64,000 nt of DNA from Kaistella soli (lineage in GTDB: Bacteria > Bacteroidota > Bacteroidia > Flavobacteriales > Weeksellaceae): the NCBI RefSeq assembly GCF_019038595.1, contig NZ_JAHOPF010000002.1:372001-436000 (forward strand). The letters run 5' to 3'. This document shows, in pieces, positions 1 through 8,126 of the stretch (positions are counted from its first letter, which is position 1; every line of letters starts with the position of its first letter). The notes under the pieces were generated by a model, which worked only from the letters and a program-made list of their open reading frames with translations, searched no databases and was not told the origin of the DNA. Made by a program: the position numbers and the translations under genes.

Positions 1-2
1 GG

Positions 3-737
3 GCCGGTCAGATTAAAGTGACTCAAAAAATCACTCCCGAATTATCTTTCAGCGCGGTTGCTTACAAAGACCGTGAATTTCAAACTGCCAATGCAACCGG
101 CGCTTCTCCCAATTCAGCCACATTCAATTCTTATCTGCCCACATTTCATGGTCAACTTCAGTACAGAAACAAATTTATAACTGCCGGTGCAGGTGCAGAA
201 TACCAGTCGCTGAAACCTGTTATCGAATCCGGAGGTTTATCTTCCGACGAAAAAGTAAATTCGGAAATGTTTTTTGGATATTTTAAATATTCCAACGAAA
301 AAATTATTGCAAAACTATACGGAATCACCGGCGGAAATCTGCATCACCTGGTAATGATTGGCGGTTTTGCTGGATATGAAAATCCTAACGGACCGGAATC
401 TTACAAACCCACCAAAACCTCTGCTTTTTGGGTAGATATTGCCAGTGCAAATCCTAAAATTGCGCCGGGCGCTTTCTTCGGATACACTAAAAATTCAGGA
501 ACGGATGCAGGTTTTAAAAATCTTTATGCCAGAGGAGTTTCGGGAACGAGAATTCTGGATGATGTGTGGCGTGCTTCTGCAAGAGTAGATTTCAAACAGA
601 ATAAATTCAGTATTTCTCCTGAAATAGAATACACTGCAGCAAAATGGGGAGATTTAACTCCGGAAGCCACTGCAGGACCTAATATTAAGGATGTTGGCAA
701 TTTCCGCGGAATGGTTAGGGTAATGTATTCTTTCTAA
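3..737 (+). CDS. Outer-membrane beta-barrel (porin-like) protein, 3' part
   Basis: The frame is open from the left edge of the window, so the start lies outside and only about the last 245 residues are visible. The protein is rich in alternating polar/aromatic strands (for example FHGQLQYRNKF and WRASARVDFKQNKF) and ends in MVRVMYSF. A C-terminal aromatic residue is the usual mark of an outer-membrane barrel recognised by BamA. No plug domain or enzyme motif is visible in this part. It lies 54 nt upstream of a carboxylate-type MFS transporter, so it could be the outer-membrane channel for the same substrates, which is an inference from position. The exact porin family was not recognised. Confidence 0.6.
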   Translation, partial: AGQIKVTQKITPELSFSAVAYKDREFQTANATGASPNSATFNSYLPTFHGQLQYRNKFITAGAGAEYQSLKPVIESGGLSSDEKVNSEMFFGYFKYSNEKIIAKLYGITGGNLHHLVMIGGFAGYENPNGPESYKPTKTSAFWVDIASANPKIAPGAFFGYTKNSGTDAGFKNLYARGVSGTRILDDVWRASARVDFKQNKFSISPEIEYTAAKWGDLTPEATAGPNIKDVGNFRGMVRVMYSF

Positions 738-791
738 TTTCATTCTGTCAAAGCGATATTTTACATTTTAAACCACAAAACAAATACTAAT

Positions 792-2387
792 ATGAGTAGA
801 AAATTTAAAACTCAGCAGGAGCATGACGCTTATGTTGAAGAAAAGAAAAAAAACAAAACTATTTGGGGCGTTATCATGGCTTCATCTTTGGGAACCCTGA
901 TTGAATGGTACGATTTCTACATCTTCGGAAGTTTAGCTGTCGTACTTGCCACCAAATTTTTTCCGGCAGATAATCCCACTGCAGCATTTCTTTCAACCTT
1001 AGCCACTTTTGCCGCAGGCTTTGTGGTAAGACCTTTCGGAGCATTATTCTTCGGGAGACTTGGTGATATTATCGGGAGAAAATATACCTTTTTAGTGACG
1101 CTGCTGATCATGGGTTTTTCCACTTTCCTGATTGGCTGTGTACCGAGTTTTGAAACCATTGGATATTTTGCGCCGGTTTTGGTATTAATTTTAAGACTAT
1201 TACAGGGACTTGCCCTTGGAGGAGAATATGGCGGCGCTGCAACTTATGTAGCAGAATATTCACAGCCCCACCGCCGCGGTTACTGGACTTCCTGGATTCA
1301 AACAACCGCAACCTCAGGTCTTTTCATTTCTCTAATTGTAATTCTTGTAACCAAAACATCACTTTCCTCCGAAGAATTTGACAGCTGGGGATGGAGAATT
1401 CCTTTCTGGATTTCGATCTTAATGGTTGGGGTTTCGTACGTGATCCGCAGAAATATGAAGGAATCACCCCTATTTGCAAAAGCAAAAAAAGAAGGGAAAA
1501 CATCAACGAATCCGCTTAAAGAAAGTTTCGGGAACAAATTCAACTTCAAATTCGTTTTGCTCGCACTTTTCGGCGCTGTTATGGGACAGGGAGTTATATG
1601 GTACACAGGACAGTTTTACGCAATGAGTTTCATGCAGAAAGTAATGAATATCGATTCTGCGCAGGTAGATTCCATGATGGCACTTGCATTATTCTTGGGA
1701 ACGCCGCTTTTCATCCTTTTCGGTTGGCTTTCTGATAAAGTAGGAAGAAAACCAATTATGATGATCGGGATGCTGCTCGCCATTATTGCGTACCGGCCGA
1801 TCTACAAAACCATGTACACTTCCGTCAATATTGAAAGTAAAACATTGGCAGACAAAGGTCTTACAGAAAAAAGAACCGCAAAAGTACACGGAAAAATCGC
1901 TACGGACAGCCTTGTCACTTTCCATACAGAAAAAGTATTTACCGACGGAACATTGCTGAAAAAGGACAGTACCGTACACTGGGCGGCCGCAGGACCTGTA
2001 ATGCAGAACGGAAAAACAGAAGCTCCGCTCATCAAAGAGAGCATCACAGTAAATCCGGATACCCGATGGTTATTGGTATTAATGGTGTTTATACAGGTCG
2101 TTTTTGTAACGATGGTTTACGGACCTATTGCCGCATTTTTAGTGGAAATGTTCCCCATCCGGATCCGTTATACTTCGATGTCTCTGCCCTATCATATCGG
2201 AAACGGTATTTTCGGAGGATTGCTTCCGGCGGTGGCGACGTATATGGTAACTTCAGGAAAAGAAGCAGGTCATGCAGAGTGGTTTCTTCAGGGACTTTGG
2301 TACCCCATCGTGGTTGCCGGTGTTTGTGTGGTCATCGGGACTATATATCTGAAAACAAAAAACAAAAGTCTTGCAGAAGATGAATAA
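792..2387 (+). CDS. MFS transporter, metabolite:H+ symporter (MHS) type
   Basis: A 531-residue inner-membrane transporter. The N-terminal half has the MHS-type signature (GTLIEWYDFYIFG near residue 35, then RPFGALFFGRLGDIIGRK near 78-95), typical of proline/betaine, citrate, shikimate and dicarboxylate:proton symporters. A second GWLSDKVGRK loop lies near residue 315. Unusually, about 90 hydrophilic residues (roughly 335-425, TMYTSVNIES to TVNPDTRW) are inserted between two membrane segments of the C-terminal half, where a short loop is normal. The gene starts the run leading to the sensor kinase and acyl-CoA synthetases, so short carboxylates are plausible substrates. Substrate identity cannot be read from the sequence. 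Confidence 0.85.
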   Translation: MSRKFKTQQEHDAYVEEKKKNKTIWGVIMASSLGTLIEWYDFYIFGSLAVVLATKFFPADNPTAAFLSTLATFAAGFVVRPFGALFFGRLGDIIGRKYTFLVTLLIMGFSTFLIGCVPSFETIGYFAPVLVLILRLLQGLALGGEYGGAATYVAEYSQPHRRGYWTSWIQTTATSGLFISLIVILVTKTSLSSEEFDSWGWRIPFWISILMVGVSYVIRRNMKESPLFAKAKKEGKTSTNPLKESFGNKFNFKFVLLALFGAVMGQGVIWYTGQFYAMSFMQKVMNIDSAQVDSMMALALFLGTPLFILFGWLSDKVGRKPIMMIGMLLAIIAYRPIYKTMYTSVNIESKTLADKGLTEKRTAKVHGKIATDSLVTFHTEKVFTDGTLLKKDSTVHWAAAGPVMQNGKTEAPLIKESITVNPDTRWLLVLMVFIQVVFVTMVYGPIAAFLVEMFPIRIRYTSMSLPYHIGNGIFGGLLPAVATYMVTSGKEAGHAEWFLQGLWYPIVVAGVCVVIGTIYLKTKNKSLAEDE

Positions 2388-2472
2388 AGCAAATAAATAG
2401 AAATATGATTTACCGCTTTAAACTCTGTAAGTTCTTCTCTATCAAATTTTACTAACTTTAAAAAACAAAAAA

Positions 2473-2700
2473 ATGAATTCAATTAAAAAAATATTAGGGG
2501 TGGTCTGGCTGATTTTGGCAGTCGTTGTAGCCTATCTGGGACTTACCGTCTTCGGGATTCCCAAAATTATATCAGACAAGCAGGAAGACAATGTCTTCGG
2601 ATGGATTATCCTTACTATCCTCATGCCGATTATTGTTGGCGGATTGGGCATGTTCGGATGGTATTCGCTGACCGGTGAATATTCTGACGAAAAACTTTAA
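2473..2700 (+). CDS. Small two-TM membrane protein, DUF6814-like
   Basis: A 75-residue protein with two hydrophobic helices (about residues 7-28 and 43-67) and a short polar loop between them (SDKQEDNVFG). It resembles the small DUF6814-type proteins of flavobacteria that follow MFS carboxylate transporters; this is from memory and unverified. It lies 85 nt after the MHS transporter. A TAACTTTA sequence at 2453-2460 is one base off the TAnnTTTG -7 box, so it may also have its own promoter. It may be an accessory subunit of the transporter, which is inferred. Confidence 0.65.
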   Translation: MNSIKKILGVVWLILAVVVAYLGLTVFGIPKIISDKQEDNVFGWIILTILMPIIVGGLGMFGWYSLTGEYSDEKL

Positions 2701-2780
2701 GATCAATTGATAAGGGTGGCTGAGAGCGAGAGATTTTCAATTTATTTCAGTCACCTTCTTTCCAAAAATATTTAATAAAA

Positions 2781-2975
2781 ATGAAAAAACGGCACAAACA
2801 AAAACTGGTTATTTTAAGCATTATCTTATTGATGATGTTTAATGTGCCGGTTTTGTTTCTGTTTAACGGTTCAGAGAAATTATGGGGCTTACCGGTGATT
2901 TATACTTATATATTTCTGGTTTGGTTTGCTTCGGGTATTGCTTCCTTTTTAATTTTTAAAAAATTCGATGAGTAG
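2781..2975 (+). CDS. 64-residue membrane protein, possible symporter small subunit
   Basis: Two predicted membrane helices follow a basic N-terminus (MKKRHKQK). The helices span about residues 9-28 and 35-58, and the second starts at a WGLPVIYTY segment. Size and topology match the DUF3311/DUF997 class of tiny proteins encoded just before sodium/solute symporters. Its stop overlaps the start of the next gene by 8 nt, so the two are probably translationally coupled. A role as small subunit of the symporter-like sensor kinase is inferred from this coupling. Confidence 0.65.
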   Translation: MKKRHKQKLVILSIILLMMFNVPVLFLFNGSEKLWGLPVIYTYIFLVWFASGIASFLIFKKFDE

Positions 2976-5622
2976 TCCGCTTTTATTTTTACTGGTAATT
3001 CTTTATCTGGGATTGCTGTTCTTTATTGCTTTTCGGGCAGAAAAAAAGAAGAGCAGTTTCTGGGTGAACAATCCGTACATCTACTCTCTTTCATTGGCGG
3101 TGTACTGCTCAGCATGGACCTATTACGGCAGTATCGGCGTTGCATCCAATCAGGGCTTGGAGTATCTCGCGGTGTACATCGGTCCGGTAATCATCATTCC
3201 GGCGTGGATTTATATCAATTCTAAAATTGTGAGGATTTCCCGCGTCAATAAAATAAGCAGCATTGCAGATTTCATTTCGCTTAGATACGGAAACAGCAGG
3301 TTTTTAGGTGCGTTGGTGGCAATTATTTGCATGCTGGCCGTGATTCCTTACATCGGTTTACAGATTAAAGCTATTTCCGAAACTTTTCACCTCCTTACTT
3401 CCACGGAGAATTCAAATAATATTTTTCTGGATACCGCTACTTATGTGGTATTGATTATAGCACTGTTTTCGGCCTATTATGGAACAAAATACGTGGACGC
3501 TTCAGAAAAAAGACTCGGGATTATTTCTGCAGTAGCTTTCGAAAGTTTTCTCAAACTTATCTTTTTCGTGATTCTTGGACTTTTCGTTGTTTACGGCGTT
3601 TTCAACGGTTTTGATGATATTTATGAACAGGCTTCAAAACTCCCGGATTTCGCTCAAAAAAATACATTTAATGGGTTGGAAGGAGGTTTCAACTGGTTTT
3701 TGATGTGTATGCTTTCCATGAGCGCAATATTTCTTTTGCCAAGACAGTTTCACACGACTATTATTGAAAACCGCACCGAAAAACATCTGAAAACCGCGAT
3801 CTGGGTATTTCCGCTGTATCTTTTACTCATCAATTTCTTCGTTTTTCCCATCGCCTGGGGCGGGAAGATTCTTTTTGCCGGCCAGAACGTCGATCCGGAG
3901 TTTTTTTCCATCCTTATTCCTCAGAAATTTGGCAATATTTTTATATCAGCGATGGTATTTTTCGGCGGACTGAGCGCCTGTATTTCGATGATGATCATCT
4001 CAAGTATTTCCCTGTCCGTAATGCTTTCCAATAACATTATTATTCCTTACGGCTGGCTGAATAATTTCAAAACAGAAACCGAAAACTCCAACAGTAAAAC
4101 CATTGTAAACATCAGAAAACTCAGTATTTTCTCCCTCATTATTCTTGGCTTTGTTTTCTATAAATATTTAATCACGGGATCTACATTATTTTCTGTGGGA
4201 CTTATTTCTTTTGTCCTGATTGCGCAGCTGGCGCCGTCATTTTTCGGGGCAGTTTTCTGGCGACGCGGAAGTTTTACAGGTTCAGTCACTGGGATTATCG
4301 TCGGTACTTTCATCTGTTATATCAATTTAATTATTCCTAATTATTTTGAAACCACTTATCAAAACTCAGAGATTTTTAATTTCTTCAAACTCACTTATCT
4401 GTCCCCGGTTGCCAACGTTTTCTTTTGGAGTCTGCTTGTCAACACAGTACTTTTCCTTATTGTCTCTTCCTTCTCTGCCGGACATTACCGGGAAAGAAAT
4501 TTTGCCGAAATATATGTAGATATCGATGATTATATCCAAAATCATGAAAACGCTTATATCTGGAAAGGAACGGCCAATATTTCTGATATCCAGAAAATTT
4601 TAACCAGATTTTTAGGAGAAAAGAAAACAAAACAGGCGCTGAAAATTTTCAATCTTAAATACAATATTACGGATGAAAATAATTCCGCAGATTCCCGTTT
4701 TATTAAATTTTCCGAAAACCTGCTGAGCGGACGAATAGGAACGGCTTCAGCAAAAATCTTAATCGAAGGCGTTACCAAAGAAGATAAAATTACCCTTCCC
4801 GAAGTACTGAAAATCCTTGAGGAATCCAAGGAAAATATTTCGATGAACAAACAGCTTACGGAACATTCGCAACAGCTGAGGAAACTTTCGGAGGAGCTTC
4901 AGAATGCCAACGAAACACTCATTATTAAAGACAGACAGAAAGACGACTTCCTCGATTCGGTCGCGCACGAACTGCGGACACCGATTACTGCGATCCGTGC
5001 AACCAGTGAACTGCTATTGGATGACGAAGAAATGCCGCTTGAAATTAAAAAAGATTTTCTTGGAAACATTATTTCCGAAAGCGACAGGCTGGCGGAGATC
5101 ATCAACGACATTCTTTACCTCGACAAACTGGAAGCCGGGACAACGCTTTTAAATATGGAGAAGAAAAACATTCTCGAGACCTATCACAAGGCTTTGAAAC
5201 CTTTGCTCCAGCTTTTCGGCCAAAAACACCTTCATCATTCTGAAGTGAATTTGCTCCAGACCGAAATTTTTGAATTCGATGAGATGAAAATGATACAGGT
5301 TTTTCAGAATATTCTTGGAAACGCCCTCAAATTCGCCAACGATCAGGGAATGGTTCAGACTAAATTTCAGGACAAAGACGGCGGACTGAAAATATCGGTG
5401 TTCAATACCGGAAAAACGATACCTGAGGAAGACCTGGCGTATGTTTTTGAAAAATTCTATCAGAGTAAAAACCAGAATATCCGAAAACCGCTCGGAAGTG
5501 GTCTGGGATTGGCCATCTGTAAAAAAATAATCAATGCCCATGGCGGAAACATCACTGTAAAAAACAAGGAAATCGGGGTAACATTTGAGATTTCTTTACC
5601 TCACACAAATTTAGAAAAATGA
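2968..5622 (+). CDS. Symporter-linked sensor histidine kinase (CrbS-like)
   Basis: An 884-residue fusion. Residues 1 to about 500 are a sodium/solute symporter (SSF/SLC5) fold with roughly 13 membrane helices. A linker domain at about 505-600 (YIWKGTA, then ILTRFLGEKK) resembles the STAC domain of CrbS/CbrA kinases. A coiled coil at about 620-655 leads to a HisKA domain with phospho-acceptor His667 in SVAHELRTP. The HATPase domain follows at about 765-880 (N box ILGNALKFAN, then GSGLGLAICKK). No PAS domain is visible, unlike many CrbS proteins. CrbS/CrbR-type systems switch on acetyl-CoA synthetase when acetate must be scavenged. Here a response regulator and two acyl-CoA synthetases follow directly. 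The ligand is unknown. Confidence 0.9.
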   Translation: MSSPLLFLLVILYLGLLFFIAFRAEKKKSSFWVNNPYIYSLSLAVYCSAWTYYGSIGVASNQGLEYLAVYIGPVIIIPAWIYINSKIVRISRVNKISSIADFISLRYGNSRFLGALVAIICMLAVIPYIGLQIKAISETFHLLTSTENSNNIFLDTATYVVLIIALFSAYYGTKYVDASEKRLGIISAVAFESFLKLIFFVILGLFVVYGVFNGFDDIYEQASKLPDFAQKNTFNGLEGGFNWFLMCMLSMSAIFLLPRQFHTTIIENRTEKHLKTAIWVFPLYLLLINFFVFPIAWGGKILFAGQNVDPEFFSILIPQKFGNIFISAMVFFGGLSACISMMIISSISLSVMLSNNIIIPYGWLNNFKTETENSNSKTIVNIRKLSIFSLIILGFVFYKYLITGSTLFSVGLISFVLIAQLAPSFFGAVFWRRGSFTGSVTGIIVGTFICYINLIIPNYFETTYQNSEIFNFFKLTYLSPVANVFFWSLLVNTVLFLIVSSFSAGHYRERNFAEIYVDIDDYIQNHENAYIWKGTANISDIQKILTRFLGEKKTKQALKIFNLKYNITDENNSADSRFIKFSENLLSGRIGTASAKILIEGVTKEDKITLPEVLKILEESKENISMNKQLTEHSQQLRKLSEELQNANETLIIKDRQKDDFLDSVAHELRTPITAIRATSELLLDDEEMPLEIKKDFLGNIISESDRLAEIINDILYLDKLEAGTTLLNMEKKNILETYHKALKPLLQLFGQKHLHHSEVNLLQTEIFEFDEMKMIQVFQNILGNALKFANDQGMVQTKFQDKDGGLKISVFNTGKTIPEEDLAYVFEKFYQSKNQNIRKPLGSGLGLAICKKIINAHGGNITVKNKEIGVTFEISLPHTNLEK

Positions 5623-5981
5623 AAAAAATATTAATTGCTGATGACGAGCACAAAATTGTAATGACTCTGGAATATGCATTCCGAAAAGCAGGCTACGAAA
5701 TTTTCATTGCCAGAGACGGTTCTGAAGTTCTTGAGATTTTAAAAACTCAAACTCCGGACATTATCCTGCTCGACATTATGATGCCCAATGTGGACGGCTA
5801 CACTACCCTTTCTGAAATCAGAAAAAACAAAAGTTTAGAGAATGTGAAAGTTATTTTTCTATCGGCAAAAACCGGTGAAAACGACATAAAAAAAGGAATG
5901 GATGCCGGAGCTGATGCTTATGTAACGAAACCGTATTCCATTAAAAAGCTGACGGAAAAAGTAGAAGAACTGCTACAGTAA
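5619..5981 (+). CDS. Receiver-only response regulator
   Basis: A 120-residue CheY-like receiver with no output domain. Acidic pocket D8/D9, phospho-acceptor D52 (ILLDIMMP), S82 and K104 (TKPY) are all present. Its ATG overlaps the kinase stop codon (ATGA), so kinase and regulator are made together. CrbR/ErdR regulators of acetate-switch systems carry a LuxR-type DNA-binding domain, which is missing here. The phosphorylated receiver must therefore act through another protein or a phosphorelay, or bind a target directly. This is an inference from the absent domain. Confidence 0.92.
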   Translation: MKKILIADDEHKIVMTLEYAFRKAGYEIFIARDGSEVLEILKTQTPDIILLDIMMPNVDGYTTLSEIRKNKSLENVKVIFLSAKTGENDIKKGMDAGADAYVTKPYSIKKLTEKVEELLQ

Positions 5982-6027
5982 CATTACCAGAAGCTCATCC
6001 AAAAAAACAAATAAATCAATAACAACA

Positions 6028-7929
6028 ATGAAAGCGCAAGAAATGTTCCGCGAAAGTGTGGAAAACAAAGAACAGTTTTGGGCAAACCAAGCCGAAAATA
6101 TAGAATGGTTAAAAAAACCCACAAAAATTCTTTCCGACGACGGAGAAAATTACCCTACCTGGTTTGCTGACGGCGAACTCAATACCTGTTATCTAGCACT
6201 GGACAAACATATCAAAGACGGGTTTGGCGATCAGGTTGCTATTATTTATGATTCACCGGTAACCGACAGAATTTTGAAATTCACTTATAATGAAGTGAGA
6301 GACCAGGCTGCAAAACTGGCAGGAGGCTTAAAGAAATTAGGCCTGCAGAAAGGCGATACAGCGATCATATATATGCCGATGATTCCACAGTCTGTGTTTG
6401 CGATGCTCGCATGTGCAAGGTTAGGAATTACCCATTCTGTAGTTTTTGGAGGTTTTGCGCCAACGGAACTCGCGATAAGAATTGATGACTGCAGTCCGAA
6501 AGCCATTATCACCGCCAGTTCAGGGATGGAAGTTTCACGCAGAATTCCTTACCTGCCGTTTGTAAGAGAAGCCATCGCGATTGCAGAACATAAACCCGAA
6601 CATATCGTGGCCTATGACAGAAAGCTTTTGGGAAATAAAATAGATTTTGAAAACGAAAAAGATTTAACCGATTTCGAAAAACTGATCACAGAATCGGAGC
6701 CGGCTGACTGTGTTCCCGTAGAATCCACGCATCCGCTGTACATCCTTTACACTTCCGGAACTACGGGAAAACCTAAAGGCGTGGTGCGCGACAACGGCGG
6801 TCACGCGGTAGCAATGAAGTTTGCCATTAAAAACATTTACGGTGCACAGGAAGGTGAAACATTCTGGGCAGCTTCCGATATCGGCTGGGCAGTAGGACAC
6901 AGCTTTACGGTTTACGGACCTTTGATCAACAGAAACACCACCGTCATCTTCGAAGGAAAACCCATCGGAACGCCTGATGCAGGAACTTTCTGGCGGGTTA
7001 TTCAGGATCATAAGGTTTCGGTCATGTTTACGGCTCCTACAGCAATCAGGGCGATAAAGAAAGAAGATCCCAATGGCGAATTCGTCAAGAAATATGATTT
7101 GTCATCCTTAAGGACTCAGTTTCTTGCCGGAGAAAGATGCGATGTGGCAACACTGGACTGGTATGAGGAATTTGTTGGAGTGCCGGCGATTGATCACTGG
7201 TGGCAAACCGAATCAGGCTGGCCAATGCTCGGTTTGATGCCTGGTGTAGAAGACGTAAAAATTAAGAGAGCATCTGCGGGAAAACCCATTCCGGGATATG
7301 ATATTAAAATTTTCAGTGAAGAAGGCTACGAACTTGAAGCGCACCATGAAGGCTACCTTGTGATTAAACTTCCGCTTGCGCCGGGAGCGATGACCGGCAT
7401 TTGGGGCGATCCTGAACGTTTCAAGTTTGGTTATCTTTCAAGGTTTCCAGGTTACTATTTCTCCGGAGACGGGGCCATTAAAGATGAGGACGGTTATGTT
7501 TTTGTCACCGGACGCGTGGATGATGTGATCAATGTTGCAGGGCACCGGCTATCCACTGCAGAAATGGAAGAAGTCGTAGCTGCACATAAAGACGTTGCCG
7601 AATGCTGCGTCGTCGGAATTGATGATGAACTGAAAGGTCAGGTTCCTTTTGCAATCGCGGTGCTGAAATCCGGATCCAAAGCGGATCAGGAACAGCTGGA
7701 AAAAGATATAGTTGCGTTGGTAAGAGAAAAAATCGGAGCCGTCGCCTGTCTGAAAAACGCGATGGTAGTGAACCGTCTTCCCAAAACACGTTCAGGTAAG
7801 ATCTTAAGAAAACTCATCAGAACAATGCTAGACGGAAAGGAATATCAGATGCCTTCTACCATTGATGACGAAAGTATTGTAGAAGAACTGCAGCTGATGA
7901 TGGATGTGTATAAAAAAGAGAAAATTTAA
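6028..7929 (+). CDS. prpE: Acyl-CoA synthetase, propionyl-CoA synthetase-like
   Basis: A 633-residue AMP-forming synthetase (carboxylate + ATP + CoA to acyl-CoA). The adenylation P-loop is ILYTSGTTGKPKGVVRDNGG near residue 240, the WWQTESGWP motif near 390, and the catalytic lysine is K591 in TRSGKILRK. Length and the RDNGG and GWP variants fit the PrpE/ACSS3 branch better than Acs. It starts 46 nt after the receiver gene in the same orientation, so it probably belongs to the sensor operon. The preferred acid (propionate or another short acid) is not certain. A structured RNA-like element lies downstream, before acs. Confidence 0.82.
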   Translation: MKAQEMFRESVENKEQFWANQAENIEWLKKPTKILSDDGENYPTWFADGELNTCYLALDKHIKDGFGDQVAIIYDSPVTDRILKFTYNEVRDQAAKLAGGLKKLGLQKGDTAIIYMPMIPQSVFAMLACARLGITHSVVFGGFAPTELAIRIDDCSPKAIITASSGMEVSRRIPYLPFVREAIAIAEHKPEHIVAYDRKLLGNKIDFENEKDLTDFEKLITESEPADCVPVESTHPLYILYTSGTTGKPKGVVRDNGGHAVAMKFAIKNIYGAQEGETFWAASDIGWAVGHSFTVYGPLINRNTTVIFEGKPIGTPDAGTFWRVIQDHKVSVMFTAPTAIRAIKKEDPNGEFVKKYDLSSLRTQFLAGERCDVATLDWYEEFVGVPAIDHWWQTESGWPMLGLMPGVEDVKIKRASAGKPIPGYDIKIFSEEGYELEAHHEGYLVIKLPLAPGAMTGIWGDPERFKFGYLSRFPGYYFSGDGAIKDEDGYVFVTGRVDDVINVAGHRLSTAEMEEVVAAHKDVAECCVVGIDDELKGQVPFAIAVLKSGSKADQEQLEKDIVALVREKIGAVACLKNAMVVNRLPKTRSGKILRKLIRTMLDGKEYQMPSTIDDESIVEELQLMMDVYKKEKI

Positions 7930-8008
7930 TAACTGTAAAATTTTTAAACAGGGTAATTTTATTTTAAATTTAAACCACCAATTTTCAACGGAAGCCCGAA
8001 ACGTAACT

Positions 8009-8092
8009 AGCCCTGATTGAAGTGGAAATCCCACAGCAAGCGCTGGCAAAAGCCCGGGAGCGAGGAATTGCAACGAAAAGCAGGATTAAGCT
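8009..8092 (+). ncRNA. Structured intergenic element, copy 1
   Basis: The sequence can fold as a closed element. AGC (8009-8011) pairs with GCT (8090-8092) and CCTG (8012-8015) with CAGG (8081-8084). Inside lie hairpin GTGG-AAATC-CCAC (8022-8034) and hairpin CGCTGGC-AAAA-GCC with a bulged CGGG and closing AGCG (8041-8062). A second copy with the same conserved ends lies on the minus strand at 43,293-43,360. The pair T8014-A8082 is replaced there by G-C, a compensatory change. It resembles a dispersed flavobacterial RNA family, possibly Flavo-1, but that identity is from memory and unverified. It ends 34 nt before the acs start codon and could be part of the acs leader or a separate RNA. Confidence 0.55.
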
Positions 8093-8126
8093 CCAAAAAA
8101 AAATTAATAATAAAACTAAAAATATT

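Noticed and set aside
8022-8126. Extended N-terminus of acs from a GTG at 8022
   Set aside because: The GTG is inside a hairpin of the intergenic element and the extra 35 residues are basic and unlike the Acs N-terminus; ATG 8127 gives the normal length.
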